Shown: positions 31,164 to 44,135, counted from the first letter of the stretch. The stretch: DNA of 60,000 nucleotides from Adiantum capillus-veneris (GCA_014529385.2 CM043957.1:88998881-89058880); one strand, 5' to 3'. The notes: generated by a model not told the origin, from the sequence alone. Made by a program: numbers and translations.

Positions 31164-32117
31164 ATGTGCATGTGTGTGTGTTTGAAAGGGACAAGAGATG
31201 TGAGAGAAGAAGAATGGAAAACCAGTAGAGGTTAAAAGAGAAAAAGCTTGTAGAGCTCCACTAGAAATTCCAACATCAAGCCTCCCTCCCTCCCTCCCTC
31301 TCTCTCTCCCTCTTTGCCCACAACATATCAAAATTTCCTTCCCCCAAAAGCTCATAGTTGCATATTTCACTTTTCACGGAGCATAGTTGACCCTCACATT
31401 TCACTAGTGTGCACTCTCAAGAAATCACACACATGTTACCTTTGCAATGCTAGATTATGGGCACTTTGCATACTTATCTTCATGCACGTGACAAGTGATG
31501 GTTATGTGCATGTAAGAAGGATTGTCCTCATCGCACTATCATCACCACTATGATGACCAAGAAGTTAGCATTAGCCTTATCTCCCGAGTATAGAGCAATT
31601 AGCTCATAAAGGCCGAACCTTCTCAAGCCATATAGGAAAGCATGATATTGTGTAGGTTAAGCTAATAGAAGTGAACTTTTTAGAGTAGCTTTAGGGCACT
31701 TCTATAATGACTACCTTGTACATAGGTCAAGGTTAATCTATATTTCAAGCCATTCCCCTCTTGTGTTCAAACTTTTGTGACAGTGATATCTATCCTTGGT
31801 GGTTACCATGGTGGTGGTTGAAGTTGTGTAGCAAAGTTAGCAACAATAGTAAATACCAATATGTGTGGTTGCTTGTCATCAAAGTAGTAATAAAATCTAT
31901 TGCAACCAAAGGAACAAAAGTAACAACAACAACAACAACAACAACACCCTTAACATTTTCTGAGTAATGGTTATAATCATAGCATGAACTCTCTTCAAGA
32001 AAACCCTTATTAGTTCCTCCAACATTAAAACGTCTCCTCATGAGTGTGTGTGCGTGCACATGTGTGAATAAGTAGCGGGAAATAAAAGAACCAATCTACA
32101 ACTTAAGAGACCCAACC
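31161..32117. other. Non-coding stretch
   Basis: AT-rich DNA with an AAC trinucleotide run (about 31923-31947). I see no gene. Confidence 0.4.
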
Positions 32118-32392
32118 TCTTCATGATTATTGAAGGAAGAGAGAGGTTTTAATAGGACGTAGCCCAAGAGACCTCAAAGATCTATCTGACGAGCCTTGAA
32201 CCGAGAGAGGTTTTAACATTGTATGACGTAGCCCAAGAGACCTCAAAGATCTATTCGACGAGCCTTGAACCGAGAGAGGTTTGAGCCTTGGGTTCAAGGC
32301 TTGTCGAATAGATCTTTGAGGTCTCTTGGGATACGTCCTACAATGTTAAAACCTCTTTCTCCCTCTCTTTATTCCTTCAATAATCATGGAGA
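32118..32392. repeat. SINE-derived palindrome
   Basis: The left arm (32122-32281) and right arm (32283-32390) are inverse copies of the 3' part of SINE family 1 (GAGGTCTCTTGGGATACGTC, ATGTTAAAACCTC). The left arm additionally has a tandem duplication of its core, with GACCTCAAAGATCTAT twice. The ends pair as CATGATTATTGAAGGA. Almost no spacer remains, so it can form a near-perfect hairpin. Confidence 0.9.
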
Positions 32393-32679
32393 GGTCTTGT
32401 AAATAAAATTTTTTAAAAAAGTTACAAAGGAAATCAGAACTCTTGGATTGTAGTCTAGATGCTTGAATTGCAATCTAGATGGGCTGAGGCATGTAATCTT
32501 TGTTTATGTGGATCAAGGAGCATGAGTCTTTGAGTGGGCTTTGGGAAAAGATGTTCACGTTCACTTGTTTGCCTAACACAAAAGGAAATAGCTCATGTTC
32601 AGTGGAAAGTCCATAAAGGAAGGAATCCTTAAAGGGAATTAATGCTCCCAAGTTTCATGCATGCATTAGCTTGGCCTTC
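32393..32679. other. Non-coding stretch
   Basis: I see no gene or recognisable repeat. Confidence 0.35.
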
Positions 32680-32860
32680 GTGATGATGTAACCCCACGGT
32701 TGAGGGTTCGAGGCTCACGGGCTGCATCGATGGGTGATGTCCACTTTCCTAGTGGGAAAAGTTGTTCCCACGGGTATATTGTGCATGAATGTACATTTGT
32801 AAATACATAGAGATGTATAGAGTGCTCCATACTTTCTTCCCCGCACTGATGATAAAAATT
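32680..32860 (+). mobile_element. SINE-like element, family 3 (candidate)
   Basis: TTGGCCTTCGTGATGATG could be an A box. GGGTTCGAGGCTC about 25-30 bases on is a good B box. A non-tRNA body ends in an A-rich stretch near 32865. No second copy is in the window, so support is limited. Confidence 0.4.
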
Positions 32861-34515
32861 ACAAAATAAAATGGAAACATGGCATGGTTGAAGTTGACCT
32901 TGGCAAAATTTTTGATCTCTAGTTATCGCTTACTAGTTAGCGGGTGGTCGCTTACTAGTTAGCGGGACCACGTGTCTTTCTTAGACAAGAATGTAGATGG
33001 GCCTAGCTGGAGAAAATATTTTTCCACCCATGCCAAAATTGGTATAGTTGGAAAGTTGAGAGTAAACACAGTGCACGAGGATGACTTTTGCCCAAATTAA
33101 TCCCCTCAAAGCCATTTCAAGGAACTAGGAAAGTCAAAGCTTGTAACCACTCTACCACATTGAGAGTGCTATTATCTTGGAAGCATAAGGTAAACAAGTT
33201 GTGCGCTTCAAGACTAGTGTGGAAAAACTTAAAGGTTCTCTCAAAAGTCACTACGATTGGGGACTTGCATTTATGGCTTTATAAAAGCCTTGGAGGAGAG
33301 TTGAATTAGCCTACTTTCAATGTTTTCAGAGACGATTGAGACTTGACTTAAAAGTTATTTCAATTTTATAATATTAAATGGATCTTTTTTTCACCTTTCA
33401 TTTCGTATCCTCACATGAAATTCTATATATACATACATACAGACACACATATTAATTAATTATATATATATATAAATTTATATTTTTACACACATACACA
33501 CACACACACACACACGAACAAACCATAGTAAAGGAAAAAAAATCCACTGAAATAAGTGAGAACTTAGCTCAAAATTTTTACAAATTTCCAAATTTTTTTG
33601 GTTTGCTGCTTTGCGAGGAGGAAACTCGGTCGTTTCATAAAAGAGACATTCCCAAACAATGCTCCACTTTATATAATTCTAGTTAAACTTACCCTAATGA
33701 TTTTATCACTTTCTTATTGTTTTAGAAAGCCATCGTGACCCTTTCACTTGTTACTTATGGATTTTTCATTTGTTTTGTCCTCATTCATAGTGTGAGATGA
33801 ATGTATCTATATGCATGTGAAACGTATGCGCGGACACACAGAGGCACTTGTAATGCATTATGGTTTGTATACAATTGTAGAGTGGCTGCTCAAATAAAGA
33901 ACCTCGAGAAAATAGACAAGCGGGCTTTGATGAGTTAGAGTTGCAAGATAGGATTCTGTTGTCAAGACACACCTCTACCATAATTTGTGGTAGCATGACA
34001 TGTAGTACAAGTCGTGATACAAAGAGAGAGTATGCATATGCGCATGAAGTTCCCATACAACAAGGCAAAAAAGAAAGTTCTTCTTGAATGGAGTAAAAGT
34101 AGAGCATTGTCTTAATAATCAAGGTTATAGTTAGATGCCAAACCCCCTTTGTATTAGGGAAATTATTAGGTTTAACGAGTTATTTAGTGAGATTAAAGTT
34201 GTAGCTCCACTGAACACGATGCTTAAAAATAAAGGAGATTTTGATTTAAGTAACTATAGCTTGCATGAAGACAGAACGTGGGGGGCAAAGTTATAAAAAA
34301 GGGGACTTTTCTTTGGTTATTTGCATCTCAATCTTCATGATGGGTAGGAAAAGAGTGAGGATTAAGGGTACTCCTACTTTTCATGAATGTATGTGGTCCC
34401 TTCATTTCTAAAATGGTACACTTCTTGACATTGTTCACACATCCCCAATTGAATTTGAAAAATACAACCTCTAATTTCACTGTCTCGAAAAAAAACCTAG
34501 GTTTAGTGTTATCCC
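32861..34515. other. Non-coding stretch
   Basis: AT-rich DNA with a TA/CA simple repeat block (33420-33515). Short frames (for example near 33088-33309) have no domain or codon pattern that I trust. Confidence 0.4.
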
Positions 34516-34625
34516 GCCTACAAATTTTGAAATTTTGCCTCTAGATTTTATATCCAAAGGTAAAACCTAAATTGACTATATTTGAAGGTCTTTACACTAA
34601 ATTTCTGCAAAATTTGTAGGTTTTC
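34516..34625. repeat. Small fold-back repeat
   Basis: CCTACAAATTTTG (34519) and CAAAATTTGTAGG (34607) are inverted around about 80 bp. Related words occur at 14530-14590 (AATTTGCAGGTTTTCT, AAAATTTGTAGG). It is probably a MITE relic. Confidence 0.4.
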
Positions 34626-35085
34626 TTAACTTTTCATACTATAAATTTTAGAATTCGTGCACAGCATGGCCTACATTGTCAAAATAAATAATTGGGCATT
34701 CTAATTCTAAATCCTTGTATCATTGTAATTGAGATTGTTGTTGCGATGTATCATTATAAGTGTTTAACATCATTTTGCTAGCATGTCAAAGAAAGGCTAT
34801 GGTTGTTCAAGAAGGTGACGAGTCAAAAGCCACTAAAGGAGGGGTAAGGAGGTGAGAGGTCAACAATTAAATTGTTGGGTTTCTGTCATAGCTCAATGTA
34901 GTACCTAACATACTTGCTTCCTACTTTAAAAAAATCTTTTCATCCAGAGATTTCGTAGAATATGCCCTGCCTACTAGTGTCCCCCCTCCCCCGACCAATC
35001 TGCCTCTCGTGATGTCGTCTCCTCCCCATCTACCTCTATTGTTCCACCTCCAACACATCCGGCAAAGCAAGCTCCATGACTACGA

Positions 35086-35086
35086 T

Positions 35087-35117
<31 letters not shown>
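35086..35117. repeat. (GA)n microsatellite
   Basis: About 15 GA units in otherwise non-coding DNA. Confidence 0.93.
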
Positions 35118-35120
<3 letters not shown>

Positions 35121-35239
35121 TTGTGTATTGTCAATCAAACCTGTTTAGGTCCCCGATTTCATGGCTAGAAAGTCTAATAAGAGAAAGAGCAAAGGCAAAT
35201 CAAAGGGTTCTAGTGTGAGTGAGAACCATGTAGAACGTG

Positions 35240-35536
<297 letters not shown>

Positions 35537-35739
35537 TCTTTTTTCAAAAGGGCATCACCTACTTGCTCAGCTTTATATAAAACCCATTAATTTTATTAGA
35601 TCCCCTTCCCCTAGGTGCTATAGCAGCCCATTGTCAAACACCTTGCATGGCGCCCTTTTTGTTCATCCCCCCCATCCCCCCCCGGCTTCCCTCTTCCCCC
35701 CCTTCTTTCTCCAATAGCCTCTGACTAATAATATGACCT

Positions 35740-35804
<65 letters not shown>
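35740..35804. repeat. (GA)n microsatellite
   Basis: About 32 GA units. Confidence 0.96.
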
Positions 35805-35807
<3 letters not shown>

Positions 35808-35952
35808 CTTGCAGCAAGCACAAATTGAGAACTCCTGGCACTCCAAGAAACTACATATAGCGATGGTGGTGGCCTGCCGTCTCCTTTTGAGCTAGCTAAT
35901 GTTTACAAGTTATTCCATGCAATCATCTGTTTAGAGAGAGAGATAAGAAGAA

Positions 35953-36433
35953 TGGAATGAGTTGGATGTGTTCAGACAGCTATTCTAGGTTGGTACTTAG
36001 AATTAAAGATGTCAAACTCAAATAACACTTCAGACTAAGACTTCAGAGTACAGGAACTGAAAAGACAAAACATGGAACTGGAAATACGAGATACTAGAAT
36101 TGAGACTGGAACTGGGATTCCATTTAGATTATCGAATTACAATTGGTAAGTCTCCAGTATGCCAATGTATGGCTTTGGAATTACAAAAAGAGAGAGAGTG
36201 CAACAAAGGACTACAAAGTGATACAAAGAGTACAAGTGGCTTAGAATCTAGGCCTCTAAGAATTCTAGGGAGTCAAAAGTTGTACAAAATGAGTAACGGG
36301 TCCTATTTATAGGCTGTCAGACTGGTGTCTGACTGACTGTACACTATCGGTTACTGTGGTAACTCACCGGTTACTGCTTATGGAAGCTTCATACGCCCGC
36401 CGGTCTTGCTAAAGGTAGTTTCCGCCTTCTACA
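35953..36433 (-). repeat. 3' LTR, outer end truncated
   Basis: It matches 39550-40027 with many substitutions. About 55 bp present at the start of the right LTR are missing here, next to a GAGAGA run. A TATA box (TATAAATAGG on the minus strand) lies at about 36303-36312. Confidence 0.8.
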
Positions 36434-36455
36434 TTCCTCCTCTCCTTTCTTGAAT
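36434..36455 (-). promoter_or_regulatory. Polypurine tract of the gag-protease element
   Basis: The minus strand reads AAGAAAGGAGAGGAGGAA directly before the LTR start TGTAGAAGG. Confidence 0.85.
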
Positions 36456-36599
36456 TTTGGTATATACCAAAATTTCAAATGACGATTCCCAGACTGTTTC
36501 CTAATTGCCCAATAATGGTTCCAATAATAATTCCCAGTTGCTTGTTGTTTCTCTTGCATTTGGACAGCCAACTCTCCTATGTTAGCATAGGACTCCTAA

Positions 36600-37220
36600 G
36601 GGGGCTGTTGTTGCCGCCACCATTGGATCGACTTCATCTTGCAAAAGGCCAATGGTCGAACAAACTCACCTAGTTTCTGTCCAGCGAACCCTCTTCTTGT
36701 CAGGTGCCTTCTTCCTCTTGGATGGTGCCTCGGATTCCTCGGAGGTAGTTGGTCCAGCATCAGTACTGCAGTGACGTTGATTTTTGTTAAGGGAAAGATA
36801 TTCATGGAGGCTACAATTTTCTCAATATTCTTCCTACCATACTTCTTACACAGCTCTTTAGGTCTCAATGCTTTCCTCCATGTCCTGGTGTTATCTGTTT
36901 TATGTGAATTCTTCTATCGAAGCCTTGAATGGTTAAGGTTTGGTTTACATAGTCGTGTACGTCCCCAAAAATTCTGAGTTTTGGTCTTCCCGGCAACATT
37001 CCATAGGCTCCTTGAACGTCCAAGACCATAAAATTGGTTTTGAACTTTTCCTTCCCCACCCTTATCTACATGTTTTCAATAAGACTGGTGGGTTGGACAA
37101 CTCTAGGATCTGCCATCCTTATTCTGAATGGAGCTGGCTTCATTTCAATTATTCCTAGCTTTTGTAGAAGGTGCTTGCCAAGAATGTTCACCCCCGCTCC
37201 TCCATCCAGAATGACACCAG
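36600..37220 (-). pseudogene. Aspartic protease region of the gag-protease element
   Basis: The minus-strand frame near 37150-37210 reads GVILDGGAGVNILGKHL. That is a retropepsin active site (usually D-S/T-G-A; here DGGA, as in the LDGGS/AGVN form of plant Ty3/gypsy-type proteases). It continues as KLGIIEMKPAPF and, after a stop, as FMVLDVQGAYGMLPGRPKLR. Several stops make it non-functional. About 500 bp downstream decay into the polypurine tract. Confidence 0.6.
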
Positions 37221-37576
37221 ATAATGATTCCCATTATTTTATGAGCTTATAGTCTATCTGGATCAGTGGAACTTCATCATCTCTGATGGCTTCCAAATCC
37301 ACTATTCTGGCGTCAGCTTCAACTTTTCTCTTTTGTCTGATAAATGTAGCCGCCTCAAGCAATGTGCATCGGATGTCGTTGAATTCCACTGTTAATTTCT
37401 AAATTCGTTCACATAGATTGACATATATTTCATCTTGCTCATTGCCCGAGCTCCCTCTATCTGAACCAGAAGACTTCTTTTCTTGAGAATCTTCACAGTT
37501 CCATTCCACTGGTTTGCCTATAGTTGCTGACTAGCTCTATGAAGAATCCACTTGGTTCTTCCCTAGTACAATGTTA

Positions 37577-39476
37577 CTAGCCTCGACCAAGTCTGCTCTG
37601 ACTTGCCTTGTTTCTTCTACCAGGCTCTATACTGCAGCAATCTAGTCTATCTGTTGCCTTCTCTTGTCTTGGTTTTGAAGATTGAGGTGGTATTTTGTGA
37701 ATCATCCGAGCTTTTGGACTTTTTAGTCGTTTTGGAAGCTTTCTTGACAAGTTCTCAGTGATTTTCGCTGCAAGATCCCTTTGTTCGTGCCATTCATCTA
37801 CAATCTTTTCTTTAACCTTAGCCTTCCACACCTTCCTCTGCTATTCCCACTTCTTGTCCTCAATAGTTTGACTATCGTCTTTAGTAGGAATCTCTTCAAT
37901 CACTACTCCCTTGCTTTTGGTGACCACTCTTATTGGTACTAGCTCCGGTGGTTCCTGGTCAACTACCTTTTGCTTCGGTGTATATAGACACTGAGTTGCA
38001 AAGTGGCCATACTTGCCACAACCATTGCAGTTCATGTTCCTCTTAGAGAAGTCTCCTCTGCCTCTAGCTCCCTAGCTTCATTTTGGTAGCGCCCCTTGAC
38101 CCCTCTAGTGCATGTATTGGTTTCATTTTCTGTAGCCCCACTGTCTCTCTTAGCCTTGGGTGCTTCTAGATTGGTAAGTGTGATCATTGGCAGGTCCTTT
38201 CCCTTTCTAAAATGATGAATCCTAATTCCACAATTTTTCTAGATGTGACCAAAGGCCTTGCAATATGTGCATTGCTCCTTTGATATGCATTTAGAGCACC
38301 AAATTTTTGCTTTCTGCAGTGCAGTCTTGTCTTGGCTATCTCAACCATTTTCTTGGACACTTCTTCAATTTTTTTGGTCCAAGACCCTTTCTTAGCTTTG
38401 CTTTTGTCATGTGGCTCGGTTTCAAAAGAGCTGGAATTGGAAGTGGATTCAAAACTCCCTTCAATAGAGGATTCATCATCACTAGACTGTCTTCTCTTGT
38501 GCCCCTTCTCCTTTTTTGCCTACTGCTTCAACTTCAGTGCTCTTTGTACCAGGTCATAGAATTTCTTCATCGGTGCTGCTACCTCTTGCTCCCTCAACTT
38601 CTTACTCTTAAAGCCATTCATGAACCAAGCTCTCATCCTTTTCTCTGAGGGAGGTTCTTGCGGTTGTCTGGTTAGTTCTTTTATCTTTTCTACATAACTT
38701 CTGACCAACAACTTGTCTTGCTTGATCTTATCAAGATCACAAAGAATATCTTCATCCCCCCTATTGTCTGAGTATTCCAACTCAAAGGCTTTAATGAGCT
38801 TGTGATACGATTTAAGTCGGTAGACTGGGTAATGGTAGTACCATTTCCTAGCTGCGTCCTTCTGTGTTTGAGGAAAATACTTCCCCCATTCATCTTCATC
38901 AATATCTTTCAATTCTACATACTGCTCAAAAGCTTGTATGTGTACATCGAGGTCATCCTTTTTCCCTCCTCTGAATATTGGAAAGGAAATTTTTAGGTCA
39001 GTGGAATGCTCCTTGATTTTGCTAATTCTGGTTCTGTGTACTGGCTTCTTGTCATGTAACTTTTTCTTATCATAGTGATAAGTATCAGCATCACAGTTCT
39101 CTGTCTCTGTCTCTGTCTCTATCTCTATGACCGTCTCTTCTACTGTATTCTTGGTTTCCTTGTGTGATGAGTGATGAGTTTTTTAACTCCTGTCACTCTC
39201 GTCAGTTTGCTTTTGACTTTGAGATCCATGAGACCTATTCCTCCTTGCATCTCTTTTAGCCCTTCGACGCCTAGAATGATTGGAATGATTTGAATCCCTT
39301 GATTTGTCAGCATTACCCTCTCCTGGAGCAGCCTCAGTTTCATTCCCAGGGTGCAAATTGGTTTCAAAGCCTACTTCAGTCCCCTTTGGAATTGGATTGA
39401 CCCTCTCTTGGTTTTCCATAAAGCAAGTTGCTGGTTGTTGACCTCTTGTGCTCGTTCTGGTTGGCATTGTGGACAT
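37577..39476 (-). pseudogene. Gag of the gag-protease element
   Basis: The minus-strand reading starts with MSTMPTRTSTRGQQ (39476). A Ser/Arg/Lys-rich segment follows, broken at about 39182. A Retrotrans_gag-type domain then runs from about 38990 to 38520 (DLDVHIQAFEQYVE, WGKYFPQTQKDAARKWYY, VRSYVEKIKELTRQ). Two Cys/His knuckles follow. The first, near 38270-38220, is broken by a stop (CTYCKAFGHI, then NCG). The second is intact at 38035 (CNGCGKYGHFATQC). A Lys-rich region ends near 37577. It is an old capsid gene with several stops and frameshifts, lying directly after the primer-binding site. Confidence 0.7.
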
Positions 39477-39496
39477 ACAATAACTCTAATACCAAA

Positions 39497-40027
39497 TGGG
39501 AGGTGGTTTGCCTGTTCTAGAGCAACTTAGCTCAAACCACCGTGATCGCCAAAATAGAATGAGCTAGATGTCTTCAGACAGTAATTCTAGGTTGGTATTA
39601 TAACTAAAGATGTCAGACTTAGATAGCACTTTAGACTAAGACTTTAGAGTACTGGAATTGAAAAGATAGAACACTGGAATTGGAAACATGAGATACTATA
39701 ATTGTGACTGAAACTGAGATTGCATTTAGATTATTAGATTACAACTGGTAAGTCTTCAGTATGCTAATAGTTGGCTTTGGAATTACGAAAAGAGAGAGAG
39801 TGCAACAAATGATTACAAAGTGATACAAAGAGTACAAGTGGCTCAAAGTCTAGGTGTCTAAGGATTCTGGGGAGTCAGAAGTTGTACAAAATGAGTAATG
39901 GGTCCTATTTATAGGCCGTCGACTGACTGATTGTACACTGTCAGTTACTGTGGTAACTCGTTGGTTACTACTTTTGGAAGCTTCATACGTTCGCCAATCC
40001 TGCTAGAGGTAGTTCTTGCCTTCTACA
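39497..40027 (-). repeat. 5' LTR of the gag-protease element
   Basis: A 531-bp repeat, TGGGAGG...TTCTACA on the plus strand. A minus-strand TATAAATAGG lies at about 39905-39914. The minus-strand primer site next to it reads TGGTATTAGAG, with C-to-T decay of TGGTATCAGAG. Confidence 0.8.
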
Positions 40028-40064
40028 AAGAATCTCAAAAGATTCTCTTTAATTTGCTTTTCTT

Positions 40065-40111
<47 letters not shown>

Positions 40112-40346
40112 AAACTAAAAAAGACCTCATGTACGAAAATGCATCACGCACATGCACACATACCCATGTTCAACAAAACGCGAGTTAGACCATCACCACT
40201 ATTTTTTACTATTATTAAATGAAATTTTATCAATAAATTTTAAATTTATACCAACTTATTTGATTCACAAAAATGGTAAGAGTATAATTTTCACATCTAC
40301 ACACACACACACACACACGTCCACACCCACAGACTAGGTTTTGATG

Positions 40347-40408
<62 letters not shown>

Positions 40409-41100
40409 GCACACTCTCACTCTCAAAGTTAGGAAAAAACATAAATTCCTCCACTCTTTTTTTTTGGGTATCTTATTATTATTATTATGAATTTTTATTT
40501 CTTTTGCTTAGGAAAATTTTGGATGCGACTTTCACCCAACCCTAAAAAAATACTTTTCATTTTGAAGGCTCATTAAAACTGCCTTTTCACTAGATGCACA
40601 AAAAAGAAAGTCATATAAGTTCAGCTGCTATGAAGGCCTTCAAGGAGCTCTCACTTTCTTTCTACCCAAATTGGAAGGGTATAAATAGGATATCCACATA
40701 CTTTTTTGAATATCTTCCACTGGTTTCATGGTTTTGAAATGTAGTGGCTTCATTGACAAGGAAACATTGACAAGGAAACATGTAGTACCATCACCTATAC
40801 TTTTTTTTTTAAAACAAAGACAAAAGAAGGGAAACTACTTTCCCAACCATCTAAAAACTTCTCCCTCTAGCTCTCATGCACACCAAAGGAAGTTTTGGAC
40901 GCACACAAACACACACACACACAACTCCCTCCTAGGCATTGGTTTTAAAAAAAAGGTATTGCCAAAAGAGAAGGAAACGGATTGCATCTTTGTTGTGTTT
41001 TATCATTCTCTCTCCTTCTCACATGTACACACACACACACTCTTACAATATCGTCTCTATGCAAAACTAAAATTGTTGTACTAATAATAGGTCACTCTAG
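40028..41100. other. Non-coding stretch with CA microsatellites
   Basis: CA tracts lie at 40067-40106, 40299-40317 and 40350-40406. No gene is supported. A short A/T block at 40457-40500 is simple sequence. Confidence 0.5.
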
Positions 41101-41419
41101 TCTTCAACATATTGAGGACATATGAGGATAAAAGGAGAAGAAGAGTGATGGATGCAAACCAAGGAGCCTTGAGTATACACAAGCTTGAGCTGTACTACAT
41201 TGTAGTATTGGAATTAGGGTTGCAGAGAAACACACACAGCTTGGAGAAGACGAAGGAAGCTCAAGGCACACAAAAGAGAGTGTGTTACTTAGTGTGCAAT
41301 GGAAAGATAGATAGCCCTAGAGTGATGGGCGTATATACAATGCACGGGGGAAAAAACCTCCTAAAGAGGGAAAAAATGCCCTGGCGGTCCTAGTGTGTTC
41401 ACACACATCACTACCACAT

Positions 41420-43410
41420 GTATATGGTAACGAATCCCCCCTGGAGTGATGCGGTGAACAAGAGCTGACACATCAGTAAAGGGAAGTGCCATGCCCTAAG
41501 GACATGATCAGTCCACAAAGGGGAGTAAGCCCAAAGCTTTGCGGAAAGCTTCAAGCTTCTCACGAGACAATGCCTTTGTGAAAAGATCCGCAACGTTGTC
41601 CTGTGTTGGTACATAAGCCAAGCTGATCTCTCCTGCTGAGAGCCTCTCCCTGACATAGTGGTAATGCACCTCAATGTGCTTTGTGCGAGCATGAAAAACT
41701 GGGTTCCTCGCAACTGCCAATGCGCTCTGACTGTCAGTGTAGATAGTGTTGGCAGTGTCCTATCCAACACCCAAATCAGCCATTAGGGGTCTGAGCCATA
41801 CATACTCAACCGTAGCTGTGAAGACTGCCTTGTACTCAGCCTCACAACTCGAAGTGGCCACAGTAGGTTGCTTCTTGCTCAACCATGATATACATGAACT
41901 ACCAAGCATGAAACAAAAACCACTTGTGGACACTCACGTGTCAAAACAACCAACCCAATCTGAGTCCGAAGAAGCATGTAAGTCTGGCGGCAATGATCCC
42001 CCCTTGGGATAAAACAAGCCAAGATTTAAAGTGCCACTAAGGTAGCGGAAAATCCTCTTGATAGCCTGCCAATGCTTAGACCCTGGGCTATGCATAAATC
42101 TACTGACCTGTGAGACTGCAAACTAAATATCCGGCCTGGTGTTGCATACATAAATGAGGCAGCCAACAACAGTTTGATAAAGAGTGACATCAGTAGGATC
42201 GCCAGCATCATGTAGACTCAACTTCAAACCTTTTTCCGTGAGAGTGGCAATAGGTTTGCAATCCTCAAGTCCAAACTTACATAGCAATGTTTCTATGTAA
42301 CTTTTCTGACACAAGGCAATACCACCATCACACTGCTTAAATTGTATACCCAAGTAATGATGCATCCCCAAATCTTTCATCTTGAAAGTAGCATTCAAAT
42401 CAGTCTTAAATTCAACAATATGTCTCTCATTTGGTCGAGTAATTAGCAAATCATCGACATAAAGAACCACAATGAGAAGTACATCACCCTCACGCTTTAC
42501 ATACAATGTGCTTTCTGTTGGATTTTTACGAAAGCCTCGTTTAACCAAATGAGTGTCAGCTTTCTCATACCAAGTACGAGGAGATTGCTTCAACCCGTAC
42601 AAAGCCTTCTTATATCTGCACACTTTGTCCTCTTGTCCTTTTATGACAAAACCGCGAGGCTGCGTTACATAAATTTCCTCAAATATGTCACCATTCAAGA
42701 AAGCAGTAACAATGTCTGATTGATGTACATCCCAACCAAAATGAGCTGCCAATGCACATAGAAAATGCACAGTAGTCGTACAACAAGTGGGAGCAAAGGT
42801 CTCTTCATAATCTATACCTAATTGTTGTGCATAACCCTTTGCAACAAGTCGAGCCTTATGGCGATCGATCTCACCATCTAGCTTGCGTTTCAACTTGTAA
42901 ACCCACTTCGTACCAATGGCCTTTTTGCCAGGAGGAAAATCACATAAAGTCCATGTGTCATTTTCTATAAGTGCATCATATTCTGATTGCATGGCAGCCA
43001 TCCAATTTTCTAAATTTTGTGCTTTATCAAAAGACAGAGGCCCACAAACATCACTATGCACAAGCTGCAACCTACATGTGGCTTGAACTGAACCACCCTT
43101 TGGAAACTTAGAACGCTGCATCTTACCCAAAATACAGCCTTCACAAACATGTTTGACAGGTGCTTCAAGAGGTGGCAAAGAAGCAACCATATCAGATTTC
43201 TACAAACGTAGCAAACTGGCAAAATTCAGATGACCAAAACGTGCATGCCAAAGTTTTGCATCTAAAATAGCCCTTGAATATGCAATAGCATTTGCAAAAT
43301 TTTGTCCACACTTGTCATACAAAGTGAGCTTATACAGCCCATGGCACAAAAGGCCCGATGCAACAATTTCATCACCAAAACTGAGATCATGAACTGTACA
43401 TCTGTCATCT
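41420..43410 (-). pseudogene. Copia relic with in-frame loss of the integrase core
   Basis: The minus-strand reading has GAG-pre-integrase (LWHARFGHLNFASLLRL, 43190-43260) and the zinc part ending LVHSDVCGPL. It then passes directly at about 43030 into FDKAQNLENWMAAMQSEYDAL, the start of the reverse transcriptase. About 400 residues with the DDE integrase core are absent, yet the frame stays open (355 codons, 42123-43190). Reverse transcriptase continues with KWVYKLKRK, FLNGDIFEEIYVTQPRGF and LYVDDLLI. RNase H remains (SCEAEY; KHIEVHYHYVRERL; 41508-41720) carry a few stops. The purine-rich CCAGGGGGGAT (41438-41448) is probably the polypurine tract. The 5' end is lost in a CA tract at 43411. 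Confidence 0.85.
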
Positions 43411-43413
43411 GTG

Positions 43414-43440
<27 letters not shown>
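43411..43440. repeat. (CA)n microsatellite truncating the Copia relic
   Basis: About 14 CA units replace the upstream part of the relic. Confidence 0.9.
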
Positions 43441-43444
<4 letters not shown>

Positions 43445-43544
43445 AGAATAAGAGATTTTGACATAGTGCATATGTTTATTGGTTTATTTTTAAAAAATTG
43501 AAATTTAGGGTTTTGTGATAAATACAATAGGATTATATCTATAC

Positions 43545-43636
43545 TAAGTATAATGGGGGAAGGGATTCTGGCTCCTTCCCCCAGACATGTGGCAAAAGGA
43601 GAATCCTCCGGCCAGTGTTTCCTGTAGTACCTAGCG

Positions 43637-43712
<76 letters not shown>
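43545..43712 (+). repeat. Dispersed module M, copy 1, with (TG)n(GA)n tract
   Basis: GGGATTCTGGCTCC...CCAGACATGTGGCAAAAGGA...GTTTCCTGTAG is followed within 20 bp by TG (43642-43680) and GA (43681-43712) tracts. The same module and layout recur at 45556-45744. Confidence 0.6.
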
Positions 43713-43716
<4 letters not shown>

Positions 43717-43948
43717 AGTTGCTTTTCGACACCCTCCCCTGTTGTCGCAAGTACATATTGCAGTTATGACAGAGAGACATCTGCAATGCCGGCAGCACAA
43801 GGGGACATCGCAGTTACGACATTCTAACTTCTGGCCCAAAAAGAGAGAGACTAGGCTAGTAGGCGGCCGTCGAGCACTGGCAGAGCAGTAGCAGTCAGAG
43901 CTGAAGGCTGTCGAGCAGCTCCCACGGAGTTTGCTTTCGCCAAGCATT

Positions 43949-44051
<103 letters not shown>

Positions 44052-44135
44052 GCACGCAGGCAAGCATTGCACATGAGCCTGGTGCCAAGCTACAGGCGCT
44101 CTCTCTCCCGGCTTGCCAACCTATTCAAGTGGCAG

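Larger units (their letters stand above)
35948..40032 (-). mobile_element. Gag-protease-only LTR retrotransposon (non-autonomous)
   Basis: LTRs lie at about 35953-36433 (its outer, left end lost) and 39497-40027, with a polypurine tract just inside the left LTR and a mutated initiator-Met primer site (39485-39495). The 3.06-kb interior encodes gag, two zinc knuckles and an aspartic-protease remnant, with stops between. Nothing resembles reverse transcriptase or integrase. AAGAA on both outer sides (35948 and 40028) may be the 5-bp target duplication. Confidence 0.8.

Noticed and set aside
7094-32720. Functional tRNA genes at the B-box-like sites
   Set aside because: A and B boxes are present but the acceptor and anticodon stems do not form a standard cloverleaf; SINE copies explain them better.
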